Positions 55,499 to 63,779 of a stretch of DNA of 64,000 bases are shown in pieces (within the stretch, counting starts at the first letter, position 1; every line of letters starts with the position of its first letter). Origin of the DNA: Salinimicrobium marinum (GTDB lineage: Bacteria; Bacteroidota; Bacteroidia; Flavobacteriales; Flavobacteriaceae); the NCBI RefSeq assembly GCF_014651535.1, contig NZ_BMXB01000015.1, positions 1-64,000 on the forward strand, read 5' to 3'. Both the position numbers and the translations under genes were made by a program. The notes under the pieces are model-generated. The model saw only the letters and a list, made by a program, of their open reading frames with translations, ran no database searches and was not told where the DNA came from.

Positions 55499-56356
55499 TT
55501 AAATAATTCTCTGTTCTACTTCAAGCAGTATGTCAAACTTATCTTTTACTTTGTTCTGAATGTGCTTAATGAGATCTAAAATATCCTCACCTGTAGCCCC
55601 ACCAAGATTCACAATAAAACCACTGTGCTTTTCAGAAACTTGGGCACCACCAATAGTAAAACCTTTCAATCCTAACTCATCTATCATTGGGCCGACAAAT
55701 TTCCCTTGAGGTCTTTTAAATACACTACCGCAATTTGGATAATTACGAGGTTGTTTGGCCCATCGATTAGCCTTTGTGGCATCCATTTTTAAACTAATAG
55801 TTTCTCTATTCCCGGGTCTCAAGTTAAACCAGGCCTTTAAAACAATTTTATCGGTGTTTTTTTGAAAAAAACTATTTCGGTACTCAAAACCGATATCCTC
55901 TTTAAAAATTTCTTTAACCTGTAAATCTTCTAAATCGAGATATCTAACTTTAAAAAGAATATTTTTAATTTCTTCCCCGCTTGCTCCAGCATTCATTACC
56001 ACGGCCCCACCGACCGAACTGGGAATATCATAAAAAATCTCGGCACCTGAAAGATTATTATTTAGCGCAGAAACACTAAATTGCTCTAATGTTGCTCCCG
56101 CTTGAGCAATAATATGATTTTTATCAATCCAAATTTTATTGAAGGAACCATTAAAAATTATAAAACTTTGTTCGTAAGAAGACTTACCAAGTATAACATT
56201 GTTTCCATTCCCTAAAATTATTCTTGGCTGGTCCAATTCTTCACGGAATAAATTGACCAATTCTTCCTCAGTCTCAGGGAATATTGCTTTTGCACAATGG
56301 ACTTTTAAACCGTAGGCATTATATGCTGATAAATCGAAATTTTCTTTAATTATCAC
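55499..56356 (-). CDS. murB: MurB paralogue (UDP-N-acetylenolpyruvoylglucosamine reductase)
   Basis: 285 residues, compact MurB. FAD-binding parts: LGNGNNVIL (48-56) and IPSSVGGAVVMNAGA (111-125). The catalytic set appears complete: Y159-R160-N-S162, S211 in NCGSVFKRP, and E279 in LLEVEQR. The enzyme reduces enolpyruvyl-UDP-GlcNAc to UDP-MurNAc with NADPH. A housekeeping murB is not expected inside a capsule operon between a flippase and a glycosyltransferase, so this is probably a second copy devoted to a polysaccharide precursor. That cannot be proved without the rest of the genome. Confidence 0.9.
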   Translation of the reverse strand: MIIKENFDLSAYNAYGLKVHCAKAIFPETEEELVNLFREELDQPRIILGNGNNVILGKSSYEQSFIIFNGSFNKIWIDKNHIIAQAGATLEQFSVSALNNNLSGAEIFYDIPSSVGGAVVMNAGASGEEIKNILFKVRYLDLEDLQVKEIFKEDIGFEYRNSFFQKNTDKIVLKAWFNLRPGNRETISLKMDATKANRWAKQPRNYPNCGSVFKRPQGKFVGPMIDELGLKGFTIGGAQVSEKHSGFIVNLGGATGEDILDLIKHIQNKVKDKFDILLEVEQRII

Positions 56357-56358
56357 GT

Positions 56359-57651
56359 TTAATTAGGGTTCTTTTTAAGGATGGAAAAAAAAGGATTAAA
56401 ATCTGATTTAGAATATGCAAGGATTTCCCTTACTGGAATTTCAACTTGCTTACTATAAAAATGTAAAAAGAGAATTGCCGCAAGACTATAACTTAATGTC
56501 GAAGCAACAGCAGCTCCATTTGCCCCGTAACGAGGAATCAATAAAATATTTAAAATCACATTTACAATAAGGGCCGGCACCATAGGTTTTAAGGAAATCC
56601 AAGGCTTTCCTCTACCTGCCATGTCCATATTAAGAACTTTAAAAATTGTCAGCAAAACAACTCCAGGAATTAAGTAAATTAGAACATCTGCACTATCAAT
56701 AAATTTTGCGCCGTATAATAAATTAATTATAAATGGTGCTAAAAATCCCAGGAAAACACTCGCCAACCCAATTATTATTATAGAAACTCTAAGTAACTGG
56801 CAGACCTTGATAGAAAAAGCTTGCTGATTTTTTGCTATAGCGCTTCTTGCAAAAACGATTGTACTTAAAAGCATAGGAATTTGCCACAAATATTGAATTA
56901 AACCCGCTCCTTTTCCGTAAATACCAGTCTCATAATTTGTTGAAAATTTGTCGAGTAAAATGATATCTAGTTTGTAATTTAGATTTATGACTAGCAGGGC
57001 TAGGGCGTAAACAATTCCTAACGATAATAATGATTTAATTACCCTTATTTCAAACTTTATAGAAAATGCTTGTAAAAAGTCATTTTTAAAAAGCATGATT
57101 ATGCTCATTAAAGCGGGACCAAAAATTAAAGAAATCATAGCCCCCCTAATGGATAATTCAAAAACAATTACTAAAATTATTGTCCCAATTAAAACAAATA
57201 AAGGTGGCAACCAATTTATTTTATTAAAAGTTTGAATTTGATTTTTACCTAAAAACACACCAGAGTTATAAGTGTTGAATAGTACAAAAGGTATAGGAAG
57301 AAGTGCTAGTATGACCAAAACTAAATTGCTTCCTGAATTTGAAAAATTTGTTATTAAAAAATAGGATCCTATAACACTGATAATAGTTGTAAATATCCAA
57401 ATCTGACTTATTGCCGCTTTAATTTGTTTTTCAGTAAATAAACCTTTGGCTATATAATACGTTGTTGATTGTCTGATTCCTAAAGAACCAATTGTCATAA
57501 ACAAAGATGGATATACTAATAAGGCTGAGATTACACCGTTAAGTTCTGGTCCTAACCATCTGGCAATGATGACACCTTGTAAGAGGCTGAAAATTATAAC
57601 TCCTCCCTTGCTTAACCCTATACTTAGTAGATCTTTAAGAAAGCTGGACAA
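56359..57651 (-). CDS. wzx: Wzx-type flippase (operon B)
   Basis: 430 residues with about 12 membrane helices of the MOP/polysaccharide-synthase family (FLKDLLSIGLSKGGVIIFSLLQGVIIARWLGPELNGVIS at the N-terminus). It overlaps the 3' end of the MurA paralogue by 17 bases and precedes murB by two bases, so the three are made as one unit. Clearly different from the operon A flippase. Its substrate should be the lipid-linked repeat unit that includes the MurA/MurB-derived sugar. Confidence 0.9.
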   Translation of the reverse strand: MSSFLKDLLSIGLSKGGVIIFSLLQGVIIARWLGPELNGVISALLVYPSLFMTIGSLGIRQSTTYYIAKGLFTEKQIKAAISQIWIFTTIISVIGSYFLITNFSNSGSNLVLVILALLPIPFVLFNTYNSGVFLGKNQIQTFNKINWLPPLFVLIGTIILVIVFELSIRGAMISLIFGPALMSIIMLFKNDFLQAFSIKFEIRVIKSLLSLGIVYALALLVINLNYKLDIILLDKFSTNYETGIYGKGAGLIQYLWQIPMLLSTIVFARSAIAKNQQAFSIKVCQLLRVSIIIIGLASVFLGFLAPFIINLLYGAKFIDSADVLIYLIPGVVLLTIFKVLNMDMAGRGKPWISLKPMVPALIVNVILNILLIPRYGANGAAVASTLSYSLAAILFLHFYSKQVEIPVREILAYSKSDFNPFFSILKKNPN

Positions 57652-58948
57652 CTTCTTTGTTCTTTTTTATGAGAATATTCACTCCAAGTTGCTGTAATTT
57701 TTCTTCTAACTTATTGTATCCCCTCAATGCCATTTCTACATTGGAAATTATGGAAGTGCCATCACTTAAAAGTGCTGCTATAACTAAGGCCATACTCCCT
57801 CTAAGATCTGTTGAGATCACAGTAGCTTTCTTAGGAGTAACCATGTGTCTTCCATAAGTACTAATGGATCCTTTCTCCCATTTAATTTGTTCAGAGTAAA
57901 ATTTGGAAAGTTCTTCACAATATTTTATTCTTTCCGGATATCTGTAATCGTAAATTCTGCTTATCCCGTCTGCATGTAATCCTAGTAGCACATAGAAAGG
58001 TTGCATATCAGAAATAATTCCGGGGTGAGTTCCGGTAGCTAGTTCAAATGGTTGTATAATTCCGTTTTGTAAACAATCGGGCGTAATATGAACATTTTTA
58101 CTGTTCTTGTAAAAATCAATTCCAGCTTCATACAAATGAATGAGCGGAATTTTCATTGAATCGAAAGGAACATCCTCTACCGTAATATCTCCACCACTGA
58201 GAATACCATAAACTATCCAAGTAATAGCTTCAATTCTATCAGGCATGACTCGAAAAATAGACCCTTGTAAATATTCTTTACCTATAACTTCTATATAACT
58301 ATTTCCAACTACCTGAATTTTAACCCCCATTGTTTTAAGGAAATCTATTAAATTTTCTACTTCAGGAGATATGTAAGCATTTCTTATGATTGTTTTTCCA
58401 AATGCTATAGAAGCACATATTAAAGCACTTTCAGTTCCCCCAATGGTAGAAATTGGAAAATCTATTTCTGTAGGTGTGAGACCATTCGGCGCGGTTACTT
58501 CTATATACCCCTCCTTCTCCTCAACTGTTGCCCCCATCTTTTCCCATACCATAATGTGCAGGTCATAGCCCCGAGTTCCAATCTTGCACCCACCCGGGTA
58601 GGGAATTCTTGCTATACCCTTTTTTTTAATAAAACCAGCTACTAACAGATATGTTGTTCTGAAATGATAATTGTAATCATCTAAAACAATATCTTTTAAG
58701 TTATTAGATTCAATTTCAATTGTTTCAAGCTTTCTATCAATATTTAAAAAACCACCATAGTCATTTATGAACTGGAATTTATATTGAGCATCTACTAATT
58801 CAGTGGGGAAATTTTCAAGTTTTACTTTCTCATCTGAGATCAAGGCAGCTGCCAAAAGTTTTGTGGCTGCATTTTTTGCTCCACTTACTTTGACCTTTCC
58901 TCGTGGGATTTGTTTTCCTTTTATTATTGCAGTGAGATTTTTCATCAT
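57635..58948 (-). CDS. murA: MurA paralogue (UDP-GlcNAc 1-carboxyvinyltransferase)
   Basis: 437 residues of the EPSP-synthase/MurA fold. Catalytic and binding residues line up with MurA: K25-N26 (GAKNAA), R97, C121 and R126 in PGGCKIGTRGYDLH, D314 in ISDMQ, and R383 in DLRGSMAL. It should add enolpyruvate from PEP to the 3-OH of UDP-GlcNAc (or a related UDP-sugar). Some stretches near the substrate pocket are unusual (DRIEAITWIVYG, ATGTHPGIISDMQPF). It is AT-rich, between the nucleotide-sugar dehydrogenase and a flippase, which points to polysaccharide precursor synthesis rather than peptidoglycan. Confidence 0.92.
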   Translation of the reverse strand: MMKNLTAIIKGKQIPRGKVKVSGAKNAATKLLAAALISDEKVKLENFPTELVDAQYKFQFINDYGGFLNIDRKLETIEIESNNLKDIVLDDYNYHFRTTYLLVAGFIKKKGIARIPYPGGCKIGTRGYDLHIMVWEKMGATVEEKEGYIEVTAPNGLTPTEIDFPISTIGGTESALICASIAFGKTIIRNAYISPEVENLIDFLKTMGVKIQVVGNSYIEVIGKEYLQGSIFRVMPDRIEAITWIVYGILSGGDITVEDVPFDSMKIPLIHLYEAGIDFYKNSKNVHITPDCLQNGIIQPFELATGTHPGIISDMQPFYVLLGLHADGISRIYDYRYPERIKYCEELSKFYSEQIKWEKGSISTYGRHMVTPKKATVISTDLRGSMALVIAALLSDGTSIISNVEMALRGYNKLEEKLQQLGVNILIKKNKEVVQLS

Positions 58949-58963
58949 TTTGTTTATTGGTTA

Positions 58964-60343
58964 TTATAACTTTCCATTTACCTGTTCGAGTACCCCCTTC
59001 ACATCATACACCACAGCACCCTCATTTTTTAAAAAGTCAAGTTCCATCTTCAAAAACTCTTTATGAGCCACTGTCAATACCACAGCATCAAACTTTTGTT
59101 GCGGCAAATTTTTGGTGGTTTCAAGGTTATATTCATGCCTCACTTCCGCAGGATTGGCTAATGGGTCAAAGATTGTGACATTTGTTTGATATTCTTCCAA
59201 ATGCCTTACCACATCTACTACTTTGGTATTTCGAACATCAGGGCAATTTTCCTTAAAAGTGATCCCTAATAAAAGAATGTTGGCTCCTTTCACCTTTAGA
59301 TCGTTTTTCAGCATTAATTTAATAACTTCTGAAGCTACATATTGCCCCATAGAATCATTCATTCTCCTACCTGCCAGAATGATCTCCGGGTGATACCCCA
59401 TCTCCTGTGCTTTTTGCGCCAGGTAATAAGGATCTACACCAATACAGTGGCCACCAACCAGTCCCGGCCTAAAGGGAAGGAAATTCCATTTGGTTCCAGC
59501 TGCTTCCAGTACATCGTTTGTATCAATGTCCATTTTATTAAAGATCTTCGCCAGCTCATTTACAAAAGCGATATTGATATCGCGTTGTGAGTTTTCGATG
59601 ACTTTCGCGGCTTCAGCTACTTTAATGGTGGGAGCGAGGTGGGTTCCTGCAGTTATCACGCTCTTATAGAGGTAATCTACCAGTTCACCTACTTCCGGTG
59701 TTGACCCAGCCGTAACTTTTAATATTTTTTCTACGGTATGTTCTTTGTCTCCCGGATTGATCCTTTCGGGGGAATAACCTACATAGAAGTCTTTATTGAA
59801 TTTGAGTCCGCTGGTCTTTTCCAGTACCGGTACACACTCATCTTCGGTTACTCCGGGATACACAGTAGATTCATAGATCACGATATCTCCTTTTTTAAGA
59901 ACTTTGCCTACACTTTCGCTGCTTTTGTAAAGCGGGGTAAGATCGGGTCGGTTGTTTTTATCTATGGGGGTCGGTACCGTGATGATGTAATAGTTGCAAT
60001 CCTGGATGTCTCCCAATTCCCGGGATACATAAAGTCCGTTGCTAGTTTCACCAATTTCAGCCGGGGTAACTTCTGCTTTATCTTTTCCCCAGTCGCCGGC
60101 AACAGCAGGCTCGTTTACTGCAACGCTTTTCTTAACTGCTAATGGATATTTCGTCAGCAATACGCTCTGAAGCACATCATCTTCTACTTCAAGGGTGCTG
60201 TCGTGACCTTTTCGAAGTTCCTCTATTCTGGCATTGTTTATATCAAAACCTATGACCGGATATTTGGTGGCAAAAAGCCTTGCTAAAGGTAAGCCAACAT
60301 ATCCAAGGCCTATGACTGCTATTTTTGGTGATTCTGTATTCAT
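58964..60343 (-). CDS. UDP-N-acetylhexosamine 6-dehydrogenase (WbpO/TviB-like)
   Basis: 459 residues. UDP-glucose/GDP-mannose dehydrogenase family: NAD motif GLGYVGLP (12-19), TVPTPIDKNNRPDLTPL (122-138), KVIENSQRDINIAF (247-260) and catalytic C300 in GLVGGHCIGVDPYYLA. The sequence resembles enzymes that oxidise UDP-GlcNAc/GalNAc/ManNAc to the uronate. About 28 residues at 76-103 (NEPAVAGDWGKDKAEVTPAE region) look like an insertion relative to the usual family spacing. First gene of operon B, just after the conserved promoter and leader. Its uronate could be used by both operons A and B. Confidence 0.92.
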   Translation of the reverse strand: MNTESPKIAVIGLGYVGLPLARLFATKYPVIGFDINNARIEELRKGHDSTLEVEDDVLQSVLLTKYPLAVKKSVAVNEPAVAGDWGKDKAEVTPAEIGETSNGLYVSRELGDIQDCNYYIITVPTPIDKNNRPDLTPLYKSSESVGKVLKKGDIVIYESTVYPGVTEDECVPVLEKTSGLKFNKDFYVGYSPERINPGDKEHTVEKILKVTAGSTPEVGELVDYLYKSVITAGTHLAPTIKVAEAAKVIENSQRDINIAFVNELAKIFNKMDIDTNDVLEAAGTKWNFLPFRPGLVGGHCIGVDPYYLAQKAQEMGYHPEIILAGRRMNDSMGQYVASEVIKLMLKNDLKVKGANILLLGITFKENCPDVRNTKVVDVVRHLEEYQTNVTIFDPLANPAEVRHEYNLETTKNLPQQKFDAVVLTVAHKEFLKMELDFLKNEGAVVYDVKGVLEQVNGKL

Positions 60344-60537
60344 CTGGTTTTGAAATATTTTGTTGGAGAGCCGTAAGAATGTAAGGGATTCCTGGGACGG
60401 CTTCTCAGTTGTGAGTTGTGAGTTACCGGTTGTCAGTTGAAAAGTGAACCTAATGATGTTTTGCTTTCGTTGCTGTTCAATGCTGCCTTACTACTCCGTG
60501 AGGTTTTACTATGGACTGAAAAATTCGAACTGAACAC

Positions 60538-60569
60538 TTTTTTAAACGGCTTCGCCGCTCTGAGTCCCA
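60538..60569 (-). promoter_or_regulatory. Conserved leader hairpin, operon B
   Basis: On the - strand TGGGACTCAGAGCGGCGAAGCCGT then TTAAAAAA: a small hairpin with the stem GCGGC/GCCGT and loop GAA. It aligns with the operon A element (33328-33360) over about 33 bases, including the exact TGGGACTCA flank. It lies about 70 bases after the promoter. Candidate UpxY recognition site (inferred). Confidence 0.55.
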
Positions 60570-60638
60570 GACTTTGGGTTTCAGATCGACAAAGTGTTAG
60601 AAAACACCGATAAAAGGTAAATTCTCTTAATTGAACTG

Positions 60639-60663
60639 CAAATATATACTTTCACATTTCATT
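60639..60663 (-). promoter_or_regulatory. Promoter of polysaccharide operon B
   Basis: TATATTTG (60646-60639, - strand) is an exact -7 box, preceded by TTAATGAAATGTGAAAG. This matches the operon A promoter TTAAAGAAAAGTGAAAA in sequence and position. No strict TTG at -33. Confidence 0.55.
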
Positions 60664-60806
60664 AACTTAAATGATAAATGTTAAATCTTATAAATTTCTA
60701 TTGACACCATTTGTGGAAAGGTATTGCAAAGGGTTTTAAGGAAAGTCTTAACGAGTGAGGAATTATTATGCTCATAGAATCTGAAGGAAGTATTTTAAAG
60801 ATATTG

Positions 60807-62206
60807 TTAATTTAAATGGGCGGTTTGAAATAAACTCGAACGTTTTTGAGAAAATATTAGTAAGAATAGATAATGGGCTGTAAGAATTTTAAAGGTTGTG
60901 AGAGTGGATCTAATTATTTGTTTATTTTTTGGTTCGTAGTTTTTTTTTTTTGTATTTCTTATTTGCAGAATTTTTTCTGTACCCTTTAGGGCGGAGAGGA
61001 TTTTCTGCTCATACTCTTTTATTCCTTTCACGAACAACTTCCAATATAATTCTGCCAGTTTTCTTGCAACGGCCTTAATTGCCAGGACTGGTCCTTTTCT
61101 TGCCCTTATTTTTCTGCCGAAAGCTCCTAATGCTATTTTTTTGCTGTTGAGTAAGCTTGTGGCTGCTTGTTTGAAGATCAATCCTGCTTTTGGTTTTCCT
61201 TTGGGTTTATAATTTTTACGCAGTTTATTCGAATGATGTTGTTTGGGAGCAAGGCCCCACCAAGAGGTAAAATGCTTTTCTGTTTTCCATTTTTTCAGAT
61301 CTGTTCCTACTTCAGCCAGGAGTTGCATCCAGTTATAATCTGTTATTCCGGGTAATACTGTAGCATCTTTTTTCCCAAAGACGGTCAAAAGGTATTGATC
61401 CAGGTGTTTTATATCAGGTTTGTGGTGCCGTATGGCTTATCGGGGTTTTTTATTATAGTCTTGTATAGGCTTATCGCTACTTATTTTTTTAAGCACTTCT
61501 TCAAGTTGTTCATCCCAACGAGCTATTTGTACCTGGTAAAAATCATAACAGGTAACTGCTTGTTCCAGGGCAAACAACCCGGCTTCATTATAATGTCCTT
61601 TTAATGATTTTATTACAAGATCTTTCTTAGTTTTTAAAATTCTTGAATCGCACATCTCCACCAGGACTTTTGGATCTCTTTCACCTGCTAAAATGGCTCT
61701 GATAAGCTTTAGCCCACTAGCTCCGTGAATCTGGCTTATTACTTCTTTAAGGCGTATGTTCATCGTGGTGAGGGCTTTTTGCATATGGTTTATATGCATA
61801 GCCGCACTTCGGATGTGGTCATCCCGTAGTCTTTGGTAACTTCGCAATTCCTGAATAAGATCTTCTGCTACAAAACATCTGTTCAGAAGTCCATGACTAT
61901 GTAATTGCTGTATCCATTGGCAGTCCTTTACATCTGTTTTTCTTCCCGGGACTGTTTGGTGCTACGGCCATCTACAAGCCATACATCGATTCCTCTTTCT
62001 TGCAGAATATTATATAAAATGATCCAGTAAACGCCTGTTGCTTCCATAGCAACTGTAGAGATGTTGTTCTGAATCAAATAATCTGCAGCCAATTCCAAAT
62101 CATCGGTAAATGTTTCAAAGCTTTTTACTTCTTTACCTTCAAGACCGACAAAAATTTTGCGAGCCCCAATATCAATACCCGCTGCGTGAGTGTGAATTTT
62201 TCTCAT
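60807..62206 (-). pseudogene. IS110-family transposase, inactivated
   Basis: Three pieces reading right to left. 62206-61928 holds the DEDD/RuvC-like N-terminus (AAGIDIGARKIFVGLEG with the first Asp; VAMEATGVYW). 61847-61437 is the middle. 61388-60807 holds the C-terminal Transposase_20 part (LPGITDYNWMQLLAEVGTDL; FTSWWGLAPKQHHSN with the putative catalytic Ser). Restoring one base near 61952 turns STKQSREEKQM-stop into TKQVPGRKTDVKDCQW, the normal continuation. A TAA nonsense codon at 61439-61437 (KKPR-stop-AIRHHKPDIKHL) breaks the second joint in the same frame. The last 50 residues look like read-through beyond the normal end. Confidence 0.88.
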
Positions 62207-62410
62207 AACAGAAATATTTCAAAAACCACATCGGAAAATTTTTAGCTGAAAGGCTACCATTCGGGCATCAATAAGTATTGAGCACCAACAACGCTAACAA
62301 TATTTTCCGCAACCATACTCAGCCACAGGTATAAAAACACTATGCAAGTACCGGCCATTTTGTGGTTATAATTTCTTATAAAATTAATGCACAAACGTCA
62401 TATTCCTTCG
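62207..62410 (-). other. Non-coding left end of the IS110 element (possible bridge-RNA remnant)
   Basis: About 200 bases between the transposase start and upxY have no gene. In IS110 elements this position encodes the bridge RNA that pairs with target and donor. The sequence is not obviously a clean stem-loop series by eye, so this is a positional inference only. Confidence 0.3.
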
Positions 62411-62502
62411 CTAGATAAAATTTTTTTATCTCAAATCTCAGCATGACATTCGGGAAGCTATTTTATTATAAAAGTTTGGTAAAAGGCAATTGAGCTATCA
62501 AT

Positions 62503-62982
62503 TTACTTCTTCAATGCATCTGAAACCCGTACGCTTACTACCAGCTCCAGGCTCTGAAGGATTAATTTTAGGCGGTGCTTTCCGACTTCCGAAATGATGG
62601 CTTCACGGCCTTTAAAGCTTCCGTTGGCAATGGTAAGTCGGTCGCCGGCAGAAAGGTGGCTAACTTCCACTTCTTTGTATTCTTCTCCATTAAGCCAGTT
62701 CTTAATCGTCCTGATCTCCTCCTCCCGGACTATTGCCGGTTTGCCCAGCCAGTACAGATAACGTACTACCCCCGGAACTTCAAAAACTTTGTTCCGGTCT
62801 TTTTCCTCCAGATTTATGAAAATATAGGATTTGAAAAGGGGAGAAGTGACTTTCTTCTTGCGGTCACTCCATTGTTTGACCTCGGTGTGCAACGGACAAT
62901 AAACTTCGAAGCCCATTTTTTCAAGAGCTTTAGATGCAGATTGTTCAGATCTGGATTTAGTATATAAGACGTACCACGACAT
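62503..62982 (-). CDS. upxY: UpxY-type NusG-paralogue transcription antiterminator
   Basis: 159 residues. NGN domain (MSWYVLYTKSRSEQSASKALEKMGFEVYCPL...SPLFKSYIFINLE) at about 1-95 and a C-terminal KOW-like domain (LTIANGSFKGREAIISEVGKHRLKLIL) at about 110-155. Members of the UpxY group in Bacteroidota prevent premature termination in the leader of capsule operons, acting on RNA polymerase. It is encoded upstream of operon B in the same direction, as in classical capsule loci, but a dead IS110 now intervenes. No UpxZ-type anti-antiterminator is present. Confidence 0.93.
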   Translation of the reverse strand: MSWYVLYTKSRSEQSASKALEKMGFEVYCPLHTEVKQWSDRKKKVTSPLFKSYIFINLEEKDRNKVFEVPGVVRYLYWLGKPAIVREEEIRTIKNWLNGEEYKEVEVSHLSAGDRLTIANGSFKGREAIISEVGKHRLKLILQSLELVVSVRVSDALKK

Positions 62983-63158
62983 TTAAACCGTTTATTTTAA
63001 TAAGGTATAATAAATTATATCAAATTTTCTCGCAGTAGGGGTCTCTCTAACGAGTGGGAGAAATATTATTCAGCAGAACAGGTGTCCTGTCCGGAGGCAA
63101 ATGTAAGAATAATTGAGACGAAGCAAAAGAAGGATTTGGTTTTTGACAGTACAAGGTG

Positions 63159-63767
63159 CGAGCGGGACATACACATAAAACTTGGTGTGCAGAAATAAAT
63201 ACTGGCGTGAAGGAATAATGTTGTGATGGAGTGCTATTTAGTTTTCTGTAGTCAGAAAAGAAAAAATTGAAGTGAAATTTTAGTTTTGAATGAACCTCTC
63301 GACTGCGCTCGAGGTGACATTGGAGTGCGACTAGGTCGCATTCACGGATATCGAAAACAGAAAACATTTAAAGCTACCGAGCGGGACGCTCGCATAAACC
63401 TAGTGTGAGGAGGAATGTTGTGATGGAGTGCTAATTGGTTTACTTTTTTCAGAAAAGATGAAATGAAAATTAGTCTTTAAAGGGACCTCTCGACTGCGCT
63501 CGAGGTGACATTAGAGTGTGACTAGGGCGTATTGATGATATTGAAAAGCAGGAAATATTTAAAGCTACGCTAGCGTCACGCTCGCATTAACCTGGTGTGA
63601 TGTGTAATGTTGTGATGGAGTGCTACTTAGTTTTCTTTTATCAGAAAAGATAAAAATGGAGTGAAATTTAGGCTTTAAAGGGACCTCTCGACTGCGCTCG
63701 AGGTGACATTGGAGTGGCGACTAGGTCGTATTGACGGATATCGAAAAGCAGAAAACATTTAAAGCTA
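63159..63767. repeat. Three degenerate tandem repeats of about 190-220 bp
   Basis: Units at about 63159-63377, 63378-63568 and 63569-63767. Each has: a GAGCGGGACGCTC-type palindrome; AACCTGGTGTGA; AATGTTGTGATGGAGTGCTA; a TCAGAAAAGA segment; the palindrome CTCGACTGCGCTCGAG followed by GTGACATT; GGATATCGAAAAGCAG; and a closing AAACATTTAAAGCTA. In the first unit the leading palindrome is damaged (GAGCGGGACATAC). There are no ORFs. The rest of 62983-63158 shows no gene. Confidence 0.8.
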
Positions 63768-63779
63768 TGGGAGAGGAGT

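Larger units (their letters stand above)
60807..62410 (-). mobile_element. Decayed IS110-family insertion sequence
   Basis: The transposase remnant plus its upstream non-coding end. IS110 elements have no terminal inverted repeats, so the boundaries given are approximate. It separates upxY from operon B. Confidence 0.7.

Noticed and set aside
55499-58948. Reading murA/murB here as the ordinary peptidoglycan genes
   Set aside because: Position between a sugar dehydrogenase, a flippase and glycosyltransferases, AT-rich composition, and coupled translation with wzx all point to polysaccharide synthesis. The final proof (second copies elsewhere) cannot be seen in this window.
63159-63767. Possible CRISPR array
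   Set aside because: The repeat units are about 190-220 bp, diverged, and have no short identical direct repeats with unique spacers. There are no cas genes.
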